Source: Oscillospiraceae bacterium | Lineage (GTDB): Bacteria > Bacillota > Clostridia > Oscillospirales > Oscillospiraceae | Assembly: GCA_028691385.1 (NCBI GenBank) | Contig: JAQUZL010000003.1 | Coordinates: forward strand, 1 to 40,920 | DNA length: 40,920 bases | Direction: 5' to 3' | Part shown: one piece after another, positions 1-8,612 of the stretch | Position numbering within the stretch: position 1 is the first letter of the stretch | Layout: every line of letters starts with the position of its first letter | Made by a program: the position numbers and the translations under genes | Notes under the pieces: generated by a model | Databases searched by the model: none | Seen by the model: only the letters and a program-made list of their open reading frames with translations | Told to the model about the DNA's origin: nothing

Positions 1-2
1 CC

Positions 3-380
3 AATTATGCGGATGTTCCGCAGAACCTCATCAGCGCGATTGTGGAAGCCAACAGCACCCGCAAGGACTTTATTGCAGACCAGATTATTGCAAGGCATCC
101 GCAGACCGTCGGCATTTATCGCCTGACCATGAAGGCAAATTCGGACAATTTCCGCCAGTCCTCCATTCAGGGCGTGATGAAGCGGATCAAAGCCAAGGGC
201 ATTGCGGTTGTCATCTACGAGCCAAGCCTGCGGGAAAATCAATTTTTTAACAGTCGGGTCATTCGGGACTTGGACGCGTTCAAGCAATGCGCCGACGTCA
301 TTCTGGCAAACCGCTATACGGATGAAATTGCCGACGTGCTGGACAAGGTTTATACCCGCGATTTGTATTTTAGAGATTGA
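3..380 (+). CDS. ugd: UDP-glucose 6-dehydrogenase, C-terminal part (5' end outside window)
   Basis: The reading frame is open from the window edge, so the gene begins upstream; a GTG at 42 is internal. The visible 125 residues read [17 protein letters not shown] then [10 protein letters not shown], the linker that joins the central helix to the C-terminal domain in UDP-glucose/UDP-GlcNAc dehydrogenases, followed by a Rossmann-like UDP-binding C-terminal domain (residues [15 protein letters not shown]). The family oxidises UDP-glucose to UDP-glucuronate with two NAD+, supplying uronic acid for surface polymers. It is co-directional with an O-antigen ligase-like gene 62 bp downstream, which fits a glycan locus. 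The catalytic cysteine lies outside the window, so activity cannot be checked. Identity is confident at the family level; the exact nucleotide sugar is less certain. Confidence 0.88.
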   Translation, partial: NYADVPQNLISAIVEANSTRKDFIADQIIARHPQTVGIYRLTMKANSDNFRQSSIQGVMKRIKAKGIAVVIYEPSLRENQFFNSRVIRDLDAFKQCADVILANRYTDEIADVLDKVYTRDLYFRD

Positions 381-384
381 CGCG

Positions 385-417
385 CCGTTTCCGCTGCGCG
401 ACAGGCGGCGGAAACGG
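385..417 (+). other. Intergenic hairpin between ugd and ligase gene
   Basis: A perfect 10-bp inverted repeat, CCGTTTCCGC at 385-394 and GCGGAAACGG at 408-417, encloses a 13-nt loop. No T-run follows, so it is not a convincing intrinsic terminator; it could stabilise or process the transcript between the two genes. Confidence 0.35.
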
Positions 418-442
418 GACAAAGAGATAAGGGAGTATGCCA

Positions 443-1816
443 ATGCGCAACGAGAAACTGCAAAAAAACTATACCCTGCGCCAGCTGTATCAAATGGCGC
501 AGCCAAAACACTTTGAGATCGCGGCGGCGGCGCTGCTTTGCTGGCTATCCGTTCTGCCGGTTACCAATGCGGCGCTGCAGCTCAATGTGGCGGACGCCAT
601 GTTCCTGCACGGCAGCTTCATCGGCACGCTTGGGTATCTGCTGGCCGGGCTGTATCTGGTGCGATTTCGTCCGGAGCGGTCGCAGCTGCGGGAAAACGCC
701 ATGATTTTTTGGCTGGCGTCGCTGCTGCTGTGGAGCTGCGTTTCCACGGCGCTGGCGGCAGATCGCAGCCGGGCGCTGCTGGGCGACTGGCACCGGCTCG
801 ATGGGCTGACGTCTTATTTTCTCTATGGCGGCATTTTTTTGCTGGCCAACCGGGTGCGCACACCGCGCTATCGCGGGTGGGTACTCCATACGTTCCTTGG
901 AACGGCGGCGGTGATGTGCCTGCTTTGCGCCGTAAACTGGACGCCGCTGATGAATTTTTTGGGTATGGAGTCCGATAAAGCGGTGTTTTACAATCAGAAT
1001 CATTTTGGATATTATTTGACGCTTGCGTGGACGGCGGCGGCCGGGGTGTTTACGGCCGGGACGCAAAGCCGGAAGCAAAGCGCTTTTTTGCTGGGGACGC
1101 TTGCGGCAGTTTCCGTTTGCCTTGTGCGGTGCAGGACGCTGGGCGCGCTCATTGCGGTGCTCTGCGGCGCGGCGCTGCTGGTGGTGTTCACATGGTTCCT
1201 TGACCGCACACGGGTTAGGCGTGCGGCGGTTGCGATTTTGCTGAGCGCGGCGGTGTTTGCGGCGTGCAGCACACAGCTTTGGGATCTGCGGCAGGAGGCC
1301 AAAACGCTGACGCAGGATATCGCCGTCACAATTTCCGGGGAGCAGAGCGGCGATGAGAGCGGCGAGGCCAACATGGTCGGCAGCCCGGGCAACGGACGGC
1401 TGATTTTGTGGAAATATGGTGTGCAATTTATCACCGAAAAACCGCTGTTCGGCTATGGACCGGAAAATCTCGGCGTGGAGTATCTGCGCTATCTGGATGA
1501 TGCGGATGTGTCCAGCAGACCGCACAACGAGCTGATTCAGATTGCCGCGTGCCTTGGCGTCCCGGCGCTGATTTTTTACTGCTTGGCCATGTGGTGCCTG
1601 CTTTGGCTGTTTATCCGGCGCTACCGCGCCATGAACTTGTCCGTGCTGGGGCTGTACTGCACCGTATTTGCCTATTTGGTCAGCAGCCTGTTCGGCAATT
1701 CGATGATCTATACCACGCCGTTTTTCTTCCTGTTTCTGGGGCTGTGCTTTTCCGCGGGAAAGGCGCTGCCATCAGGCGGCGCGCAGCCCGCCGTGCCGGA
1801 AAACGCTGAATCATAA
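443..1816 (+). CDS. O-antigen ligase/polymerase-like (Wzy_C) membrane protein
   Basis: A 457-aa polytopic membrane protein with about ten to eleven hydrophobic segments. The larger periplasm-side loop (about residues 285-355) contains GNGRLILWKYG and the ligase/polymerase signature around VSSRPHNELIQIA, typical of the O-antigen ligase/Wzy_C family. Members join lipid-linked glycans to an acceptor or polymerise repeat units at the outer face of the membrane. Start: an ATG at 437 is almost touching the AAGGGAG ribosome site (429-435), whereas the in-frame ATG at 443 has a 7-nt spacing, so 443 is preferred. It follows ugd and converges on the large minus-strand glycan operon across a shared terminator. 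In a Gram-positive the acceptor would be a wall or membrane glycolipid; ligase versus polymerase cannot be decided from sequence alone. Confidence 0.8.
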   Translation: MRNEKLQKNYTLRQLYQMAQPKHFEIAAAALLCWLSVLPVTNAALQLNVADAMFLHGSFIGTLGYLLAGLYLVRFRPERSQLRENAMIFWLASLLLWSCVSTALAADRSRALLGDWHRLDGLTSYFLYGGIFLLANRVRTPRYRGWVLHTFLGTAAVMCLLCAVNWTPLMNFLGMESDKAVFYNQNHFGYYLTLAWTAAAGVFTAGTQSRKQSAFLLGTLAAVSVCLVRCRTLGALIAVLCGAALLVVFTWFLDRTRVRRAAVAILLSAAVFAACSTQLWDLRQEAKTLTQDIAVTISGEQSGDESGEANMVGSPGNGRLILWKYGVQFITEKPLFGYGPENLGVEYLRYLDDADVSSRPHNELIQIAACLGVPALIFYCLAMWCLLWLFIRRYRAMNLSVLGLYCTVFAYLVSSLFGNSMIYTTPFFFLFLGLCFSAGKALPSGGAQPAVPENAES

Positions 1817-1835
1817 GTCCTGCTCGAATGGAAGC

Positions 1836-1884
1836 AAACGCGCCCCGCAGATCCGGCAACACCGGTTCTGCAGGGCGCGTTTTT
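1836..1884. terminator. Bidirectional intrinsic terminator
   Basis: The 19-nt arms 1838-1856 and 1862-1880 pair except at two positions, with a 5-nt loop CAACA. The plus strand ends in a TTTTT run (1880-1884); on the minus strand the hairpin is followed by a run including TTTGC. It lies between convergent genes ending at 1816 (+) and 1888 (-), so it probably ends both transcripts. Confidence 0.85.
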
Positions 1885-1887
1885 GGT

Positions 1888-4524
1888 TTAGTTCTCGGAC
1901 GGGCGGTCTACGGCGCTGCCGTCTGCCTGCAGTGCGCGCAGGCATGGAATTTGCAGATTCTGCAGCGTGAACGTGTGGGTAACTGCGTCAAAGTGCAGCG
2001 CGTCCGCCTTTTCCCGCCGCTGAAACAGCCGAACCGCGCCATTGCCGTCCTCAATGGTAATCGCTGTGGCAAAGACGGCGCGTGACCCGGAAAGCTCAAA
2101 TTTCAGGGTCGTGATTTCGTCAATCTGATTGGTTTTCTGCGACGAAAGCCCATAGCCCGCCTGTGCGCGGTTGCCATGGATGACCGTCAGCTTCGCCGGT
2201 TCGCCATACTGGCGCAGACGAACCACATAGCCGCTGTCAGACAGCTGCAGCAGAACCTCTTTGCCGGTTGCATAGAGCACCTTCATCTGCTTGGAAAGAT
2301 GAAACAGCTGCGCATAGGTGTGCGGCACATTGGAGGAAAGCCGGTCAAAGACAATGGTAAGATCGTCGGCGGAACAGAAGTTCCGCTCAAAAACCACGCC
2401 GGGATAGGCGCAATTCAAAACGCGGATGTGGTCATAGTCCGGAAAGAATCCGTAGCCGGACAGCCCCACGGCCTGCTTGTGCTTCAGGTCGCAGGGGTAG
2501 GACTGTTCATCCACCACCACCACGTTGTGGGCGTTGGCGGATAGAAAATACTTCCGAAAGTCATCTCTGATGTTCCCATAGGAGCCGCCGTCCGTAAAGA
2601 CTTCATAGCCCTTGCTGTAGAGCAAAAAGGAACAGTCGTCCGCGTGCTTATGTGTGGTGCTCTCATAGCCGGATTTGATGGTTTTCCAGGTGTCGTTCTG
2701 GCAAAGATCGTCCAAATCCGAGCGGTAAAAATAGCAGCCGGTATGGGGGTAAATCTGATGCTGTTCGGCAGATTTGCGCTGCATGGCGCGCAGCGCGCCA
2801 GTGGCATTGTGCGTGTCGCCAATGCGCGCAAGTAAGCCGTTCGGCTCGGTTACCCAATCCAGATACGCCTGCGTCAGCACCATTTTGCCCAGAAGCTCGT
2901 CCCCGAGGGGGTCGGCTTGTTCCTTGAGAAAGGTGCCGATACCGGTGAGCAGAGTGATTACCGCGCCGACATAGCCGGGAGAGTTCTCTTTGTGCACCGC
3001 TTCATCGTTGAACGCCCACAGCGCCTGCTCCTGCAGCCGCTGCCTGGCGTGCGCAATCCAGTCCCGCTCGCCCAACAGGAAGCCGACGTGCAGCAGCGCC
3101 CGATCCTGCATCATGCCGTGATTGTGCCGCTGCTTATAATACGCATCGTTGCAAAGCCGCGCGCCGTGCGCCTGCAGAATTTTTGCCAGCTGCCGGTATT
3201 CCGCGTCGGGGCACAGACCGGAGCTGCGGTAGGTTGTGGAAAAATAAATGAGATTTTCCGTGCGGAGCGCGGTGGCGTGGTCGCTCCATGCGTGCGGATT
3301 GTCACCGCGCAGCGCGTCGTTGGAGGCGTAGCGCCACCAGCTGCGGATAAGCTGCGCGGCAAAGGCCAGAAGGGCGGAATCTTCCGTCTGCAAAAACGCC
3401 TGCGTCAGCACCTGCACAGGGTTCAGCGCCTGCAAATAAAGCTGAAAGGCATTCTCGGCATTCGCAACTTTGATATTCCAGTCCGGCGCGTCCGGCGAAA
3501 ATGGAACAGACGGCAGCGATGGCAGCACCCGCAGCGTTCCCTGCTGCAATTGCTGCGCGGCCGCAATGGCAGCGGCGTCTTTGAAATGCCGTTTTGGCGC
3601 AGGGATGTTCACAGCTTGAAAGACAAGGTCATTCGCGGACGCCATTTGCCGGGCGGAAATTTTTCCGCTTTGTAGCCGATGGAAAAAGGACTGCGCCGGG
3701 TATTGCACATCGCCGCCGGCAATCAGCGGCAGCGCCAAACCGGCGGCGATCAGCCGCAGCGTTTCCTCTTTGCTGGGCATGACGCTGTGCCCGCCCTCCG
3801 CACAGAAAAATTCCACCTCAAATTTTTGCTGACAGGGAAGCTGAAACCGGCAGATCTCCCGCAGAAAGGCCAGCAATTGCAGTTCCACATCCGCCTTGGT
3901 CCAAATGTTCTGATAGAGATGAATCTGCGGAAAAAATCCTTCCCGCTGCATCAGCAAGGCCAGATCGATGCGCGCGTCAATGAGCTGTTCGGTTTCTCGG
4001 AGGACTGCGGCCTTGAGCTTTTCTACGGAAGAACTCCAATAGTTGCGCACATCAAACTGCGGATTGATCGCCAGCGCTTTTCCGTGCAGCATTGCGGCCA
4101 GCGCAATGGAGGTAAAGCCGCCGCCGGAGGAGCCGCAAAACAGGGTGCGTTCCATGGAAATGGACAGCTTTTCCAGAATAACATGAAGAAGGTATGCGAT
4201 ATTTTCCAGATACCACCGATCGTTGGTGCCGTAGCCCCAGCACAAGGCGACGTCGCCCAGATATACGCTGGGATCAAAATACCAGATTCCGCTGCCGGGC
4301 AGGTCTTCCATCCACGATGCTCTGCTGAAAATGGGCCATGTGTCGCGCGCCGTACCAAGCGCGCCCGTGCCGAACACGACGGCCTGGTCAAGGTTCGGTT
4401 TCCAGTTAATTAAAAATTCAAAACCGACGCCTTCCCACTGAACCTCATAGATCATTGGCTCGGCTGCCTGAAAGGTTTCCTGCGCAAGGGCTTCATAGGC
4501 AACCGTTTTCCGCTGGTAACGCAT
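1888..4524 (-). CDS. Alpha/beta hydrolase fused to heparinase II/III-type polysaccharide lyase
   Basis: An 878-aa two-domain protein. Residues about 1-290 look like an alpha/beta hydrolase: nucleophile elbow CGSSGGGF with Ser133, and a late histidine in EGGHSVMPS (His246). Residues about 310-878 resemble the heparinase II/III family: an (alpha/alpha) part with NHGMMQD (Asn468-His469) and KENSPGYV (Tyr518), then a beta part starting near THKHADDCSFLL (His625/627) with DGGSYGN and ANAHNVVVVDE. These match the Asn/His, Tyr and His catalytic positions of uronate lyases of that clan. No signal peptide or membrane segment is visible, so it is probably cytoplasmic. AGGAGG lies 8 nt before the ATG. 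It is the last gene of the glycan operon, ahead of the terminator at 1836-1884. The N-domain could be a deacylase, an acyltransferase or a non-catalytic Asp2-like module; the fusion is unusual. Confidence 0.78.
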   Translation of the reverse strand: MRYQRKTVAYEALAQETFQAAEPMIYEVQWEGVGFEFLINWKPNLDQAVVFGTGALGTARDTWPIFSRASWMEDLPGSGIWYFDPSVYLGDVALCWGYGTNDRWYLENIAYLLHVILEKLSISMERTLFCGSSGGGFTSIALAAMLHGKALAINPQFDVRNYWSSSVEKLKAAVLRETEQLIDARIDLALLMQREGFFPQIHLYQNIWTKADVELQLLAFLREICRFQLPCQQKFEVEFFCAEGGHSVMPSKEETLRLIAAGLALPLIAGGDVQYPAQSFFHRLQSGKISARQMASANDLVFQAVNIPAPKRHFKDAAAIAAAQQLQQGTLRVLPSLPSVPFSPDAPDWNIKVANAENAFQLYLQALNPVQVLTQAFLQTEDSALLAFAAQLIRSWWRYASNDALRGDNPHAWSDHATALRTENLIYFSTTYRSSGLCPDAEYRQLAKILQAHGARLCNDAYYKQRHNHGMMQDRALLHVGFLLGERDWIAHARQRLQEQALWAFNDEAVHKENSPGYVGAVITLLTGIGTFLKEQADPLGDELLGKMVLTQAYLDWVTEPNGLLARIGDTHNATGALRAMQRKSAEQHQIYPHTGCYFYRSDLDDLCQNDTWKTIKSGYESTTHKHADDCSFLLYSKGYEVFTDGGSYGNIRDDFRKYFLSANAHNVVVVDEQSYPCDLKHKQAVGLSGYGFFPDYDHIRVLNCAYPGVVFERNFCSADDLTIVFDRLSSNVPHTYAQLFHLSKQMKVLYATGKEVLLQLSDSGYVVRLRQYGEPAKLTVIHGNRAQAGYGLSSQKTNQIDEITTLKFELSGSRAVFATAITIEDGNGAVRLFQRREKADALHFDAVTHTFTLQNLQIPCLRALQADGSAVDRPSEN

Positions 4525-4556
4525 GCATGTGTCCTCCTGTTCGCCAGATTTTCGGC

Positions 4557-5129
4557 TTAAAACGCCACCTCAAAGCAGGCGGAGTCGGCGCTCTTTTTTT
4601 GTGCGCCCAATTTCACAAACACCTTGACATGATACCTGCCTGGTTCTTCAAATTTATGGGTGTATTCCGGCGCGCTGGGGTACATCTCGCGATGCACCGG
4701 CTGCTCTTCGCCCTCGCGGAAGAGATACCATGCAAATTCCGCGTTTTCCGGGAAGGCTCCCTCGGCGCGGAACTGCCAGAAAGCGCCGCTGATTTGCTCA
4801 TACTTCGGCGTCAGTGTCAAGCTGGGCGTCTGCTGCGCCGCGCTGGCCAGCGCCGGAGAGGTTTTGGCTGTGGCGCGAAATGTGGCAGTCTGCTCCACCT
4901 TTTCCTCCTTGCCGTTGCGGACAAAGGCCTTGACGGTATAGAGTCCCCGCGATTCCAGCTGACATGCGGTGAACGGCTCTTTTTGGTAGACGCCCTTCAT
5001 GATGAGTTTGCTGTCTTTTTTTACATACCAGGCATAGCGCATGGCACTGGTCGGCGCGTCGACGTTGGTTTTCATCACCAGCGTACCGTTTCCGTACAGG
5101 TCAAACAGTTCAATTTCTTTAATTTCCAT
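4557..5129 (-). CDS. Two-repeat Ig-like (Y_Y_Y-type) beta-sandwich protein
   Basis: A 190-aa protein with no signal peptide, built from two similar all-beta repeats (about residues 5-88 and 98-190). Each has the pattern Y/F-A-W-Y-(V/L) early, and a late G-x-Y-x-V-K-(A/V)-F-V strand (RGLYTVKAFVRNG; PGRYHVKVFVKLG), as in triple-tyrosine or PKD/Ig-like modules. The same module ends the glycosyltransferase encoded just upstream (APGRYKVRAFLKN). The function is unknown; a carbohydrate-binding or scaffold role beside the transferases and lyase is an inference. An AAGGTG ribosome site sits 8 nt ahead of the ATG. The gene is 24 bp after the glycosyltransferase gene and 32 bp before the lyase gene, clearly in the operon. 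Confidence 0.75.
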   Translation of the reverse strand: MEIKEIELFDLYGNGTLVMKTNVDAPTSAMRYAWYVKKDSKLIMKGVYQKEPFTACQLESRGLYTVKAFVRNGKEEKVEQTATFRATAKTSPALASAAQQTPSLTLTPKYEQISGAFWQFRAEGAFPENAEFAWYLFREGEEQPVHREMYPSAPEYTHKFEEPGRYHVKVFVKLGAQKKSADSACFEVAF

Positions 5130-5153
5130 ATGCTCACACCTTGCAATCCAGAA

Positions 5154-8100
5154 TTAGGCTTGCGCCTTGACAACATTGGACAGATTTTGCAGCAGGGAAA
5201 CGCCCTGCGCGGTGACGTCAAGATAGGCGACGTCTTCGGAAACCTTTGCGTCCTTATTCTTCAGGAACGCGCGAACCTTGTACCGTCCCGGCGCAAATGC
5301 CGAGAAATCGCAGGTGAACGTGTTGCGGGTATGGTATTTTGTGGCCACCATCTTTTGGTACGCGCCGCTGGTATCCAAAACAACCCATGCATAAAGCCCA
5401 GATTCTATCCGGGTGGTATTGAGGAAGGTGAATGCGCTGCCGGACTGCCGATAGGTCACCTGCAGCTGCGTGGGCTTTTTGGCGGCCTGCAAAATCTCCT
5501 TCAAGGTGGGCATGGGACGCTTCTGCTGCAAGGGAAACGCCTGCTGCACACACGCAACGGCGGCGGCATAGTCGCCGGCGCTGCAATATGCCAGATACTG
5601 ATTGATGAGCGGGTCTGTCCGCCGGTACTCTGCGGCATAGACAGCGAGAATCTGCTCCACCAGCATGGCGCATTCCTGCACGCAATCTTCTCTTGCCTGA
5701 CTCAGCTTTTGGAAAACCCAGTGGGTTGTGTAGTAGTCATAACGCGACTCCATAAACGAACGCATCAGCCCGCTTTCCCGCAGCCAGTCTGCCTTGGGCT
5801 GCTGCAAAAGCAGCAGCTTCCGGAAGAACTTTGCGCTCACCGAGTTGGTGACCGAGCCGGCGGTCTGCGCGTAATAAATATGAATCGGCACGTCCAGCAC
5901 CTGAATTCGCTGCGCGGCTTGCAGCAGCTGCCAGGAGAACAGGGTGTCCTGTCCGGCTGCGCCGGGCACCTGCGTCAGATGGTTCTTGCGGATCAGCGCT
6001 GTCTTGATAACCATGGCCTGAATGCTGGCGGACAAAAAGCCGGTGGCCGTCAGCGAAGTGCCAAACCCGTTCCGGAAGGAATCGGTTCCCGCCGCTGAAA
6101 CAATGGTGCCATAATAGTTGGACAGATACTTGTCGGTGGTACACTTATACATATTCCCAAGCGCCAAATCCAAATCGTCTTCCTGCGCGGCCTGCAGCAG
6201 CTGCGCATAGCCATCGCAGATGGCCTCGTTGTCCGGGTCCAAAAATGTGAGGTATGGCGCGGTGGCAAGCTCTACGCCCTTGTTTCGCGGGCGCGACGCG
6301 GAGCCGCTGCCGCCGTCGGTGAAGCGGAAAGAACGCACATTTTGGAACTTCTCCTCCAAATACTGCTCCGCCTTCAACGTACGGTCGTCGTCAGAGCCGT
6401 CATCCACCAAAATGATTTCCATGCGGTCAAACAGCGAGCTGCGCTGCAGGCTGGCAAAGCATTTTCCGAGCAGGTGCGCGCCGTTGTTATAAACGGGCAC
6501 GATCACGCAGAGAATGCCGCTCGGCCGACTGTCCGGCCGCGGGAGCGGCGCTGCGTTATAGTTGAAATGGTCGATGCTGTAACCGTTGGCAAGCGATTGC
6601 GCGCCGTCTAACTCCAGCAGAAACGCGGGCGAAAACGCTTCGCGCCAAAACAGGGTGCGGTATTTGCTGCCCATGGCGCTGACGTACTGATGCTCCGCGC
6701 CGCTGTGGAGCATGTCCGCTTCACACCAGGCGTCCTTTGTGATATAGTCGCAGGCCGTATATTTGAAACCGTTGGCCAGATCCTCCAGATAATAAACGCC
6801 ATAGTCCGCATCCGGCGCAAACCATGCCACCATATCATATGCGGCAAGCTGCTCGGGCGTGAGTGCGTCGCGCGTGAAAAGCGCCTTATCCGGATAGGTC
6901 TGTCGGGCGAAGCTTTCCTCCACATGGGCGGTCAGCGTATCGGCCAAAACCAAGATGCGCCGGACAGGCTGCGCGGCGGAAAGTCCCGTTGGCCCCAGCA
7001 GCTGGGCAATGCGGTCAAAGCAGCTATGCCCCGTCATCACGCTGCGGATGCCGGCAATCTGCCGCTCATAGCGCGCGTCTGCGGACATCGTGCTCATGAT
7101 ACCGGCTACCTCCGAGGCATCATACACCATTTGCACAGAGGGCAGAATGCTGTTGACGCCGACGCTGAAGTTGGACAGCAGCAGCACGCCGTTGGCCTGC
7201 AGCTCAAAGGCACGGTTTGCGAACATGGTTTCACTGCCCTTGACCGAGTTGATGTTCACGGCCCAGTCAAAGCGCTTATGTATTTTTTGCAGCGTATCAT
7301 GGTCAAGCGCGGGGGACACATATTGAAAATACGGGTTCGGGAAGCGATAGGCGGGGTTGTCCGGATAGTTGCGGTCGATGATGTGCAGTGCGTGTCCCGC
7401 ATCCAGAATCCCGTCAAAAATGACGGCCAGCTCCTTGCAGCGATCCGGATATTTCCGCATCCATGAGCCGGAAAACAACACGCAGTCCTCTTTTTCGCCC
7501 TGATGAAAGCCGATGGGATTGTGATACAGCGGATTGATGCCGAAGCACACCGCTTCCACATGCTCCTTGCCGCAGTCGCTTTCATAATAGGGGACGCATT
7601 CCCGCGCGGAGGTGAACACATAGTCGCACACTTTGGCAAAATCCAGAAACAGCTCATAGTTGGGGGGATCTTCCTTGGAGTAAAACACCGTGGGGATGCC
7701 CTTTTCCCGGCAGCGCTCCAGCATGGCTTTTGCAACGGCGCGCTTGGGATTTTCCTTTAGCTGGCTTAGCGACGCAAGGCCGCGCCACTGACCATGCAGC
7801 CCGCGCCATGCCGATACAAACAGCAGCACGTCAAGGCCTTCGGCTACCACGGCTTCCCAGTTATCCGGCGTGAGAAATACAAAATCAGCGGCGGCGCTGA
7901 TGGACTCATAAAAGAATTCATCGCAGACCAGACCAATTCGATAGGGGAGCTTTTGATAGAACCGCGTGCCGTTGCTGTCGTCGATGCAGCTGAGCGCGGC
8001 GGTATACCGCTCGGCCCAGTGCGCCTGCTCGGGGCTGATTTCCGGCGCCTGCGGGGAAGCTGCGCTGGGCGAAACGACCTGCGCGGGGGCAATCTGCTTC

Positions 8101-8612
8101 GGTGAAGCCAGCGGCGGCAGCGCCGGGCTGTCTGCTATTTCGAGCGGCGGCAGTCTTTGGAACAGCCACTGGAACAAGAAGGTGTTCCCAAGTCCGCCGC
8201 CTGTTTTGCGGCGTCCTTTTTGCCAGGCCCAATAGGTCAGGGTGAGCCGACCAAGCTTGGAACCGGCAAGCGCGTCGTAGCGCGCCTGCAGCCGCTCAAG
8301 GCGGACATTGGCCGTCATCAGGGCGCGCGCGGATTTTTGTTGCGCAAGCTTTTGCTTGTTGGCCTCGCGCTTTAGCCGATCGGCTTCCTCGCGAAGCGAT
8401 TTCTGCGATTCCTGCGCCTTGGTGCAGCGCTCCTCCCATTGCCGATTCTCTATGCGAAGCTGACTGGTTTCGGACAATGCTTTTTCCAGAACAAGCTGAA
8501 GCTTTTCCACTTCGCTGCGCTCCGGTTCGGTAGGCTTGGGCGCAAGAAGTAGGGCTCCTTCTGTGGCAGGCGCGGGAAACCCCGCAGCATTATGGTTTCG
8601 TTTCCGGCTCAT
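5154..8612 (-). CDS. Multidomain glycosyltransferase: coiled coil, CgeB-like GT, GT2, Ig-like tail
   Basis: An 1152-aa cytoplasmic glycan assembly enzyme. Residues about 32-115 are a charged coiled coil. Residues about 220-540 form a CgeB-like (GT-B) transferase with YSKEDPPNY (311-319), VFTSAREC, a GSW motif and NINSVKGSETMFANRAFE. Residues about 550-690 are an extra module (YYLEDLANGFKYT, CDYITK) shared with the gene at 10267-11865. Residues about 699-930 are a GT2 domain with VIVPVYNN, LVDDGSDDD and the DxD-like LDPDNE (791-796). The C-terminus (about 1055-1150) is an Ig-like module as in the next gene. Start: a longer frame exists to 8906, but GGAGGA sits 4 nt before the ATG at 8612, giving a 23-bp overlap with the ABC ATPase gene and likely coupling. 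Two transferase domains imply it adds two sugars or alternates between linkages; substrates are unknown. Confidence 0.85.
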   Translation of the reverse strand: MSRKRNHNAAGFPAPATEGALLLAPKPTEPERSEVEKLQLVLEKALSETSQLRIENRQWEERCTKAQESQKSLREEADRLKREANKQKLAQQKSARALMTANVRLERLQARYDALAGSKLGRLTLTYWAWQKGRRKTGGGLGNTFLFQWLFQRLPPLEIADSPALPPLASPKQIAPAQVVSPSAASPQAPEISPEQAHWAERYTAALSCIDDSNGTRFYQKLPYRIGLVCDEFFYESISAAADFVFLTPDNWEAVVAEGLDVLLFVSAWRGLHGQWRGLASLSQLKENPKRAVAKAMLERCREKGIPTVFYSKEDPPNYELFLDFAKVCDYVFTSARECVPYYESDCGKEHVEAVCFGINPLYHNPIGFHQGEKEDCVLFSGSWMRKYPDRCKELAVIFDGILDAGHALHIIDRNYPDNPAYRFPNPYFQYVSPALDHDTLQKIHKRFDWAVNINSVKGSETMFANRAFELQANGVLLLSNFSVGVNSILPSVQMVYDASEVAGIMSTMSADARYERQIAGIRSVMTGHSCFDRIAQLLGPTGLSAAQPVRRILVLADTLTAHVEESFARQTYPDKALFTRDALTPEQLAAYDMVAWFAPDADYGVYYLEDLANGFKYTACDYITKDAWCEADMLHSGAEHQYVSAMGSKYRTLFWREAFSPAFLLELDGAQSLANGYSIDHFNYNAAPLPRPDSRPSGILCVIVPVYNNGAHLLGKCFASLQRSSLFDRMEIILVDDGSDDDRTLKAEQYLEEKFQNVRSFRFTDGGSGSASRPRNKGVELATAPYLTFLDPDNEAICDGYAQLLQAAQEDDLDLALGNMYKCTTDKYLSNYYGTIVSAAGTDSFRNGFGTSLTATGFLSASIQAMVIKTALIRKNHLTQVPGAAGQDTLFSWQLLQAAQRIQVLDVPIHIYYAQTAGSVTNSVSAKFFRKLLLLQQPKADWLRESGLMRSFMESRYDYYTTHWVFQKLSQAREDCVQECAMLVEQILAVYAAEYRRTDPLINQYLAYCSAGDYAAAVACVQQAFPLQQKRPMPTLKEILQAAKKPTQLQVTYRQSGSAFTFLNTTRIESGLYAWVVLDTSGAYQKMVATKYHTRNTFTCDFSAFAPGRYKVRAFLKNKDAKVSEDVAYLDVTAQGVSLLQNLSNVVKAQA

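Noticed and set aside
4455-6098. 547-aa plus-strand open frame
   Set aside because: Antisense to the Ig-like protein and glycosyltransferase genes; low-complexity Gly/His/Arg content and no ribosome site.
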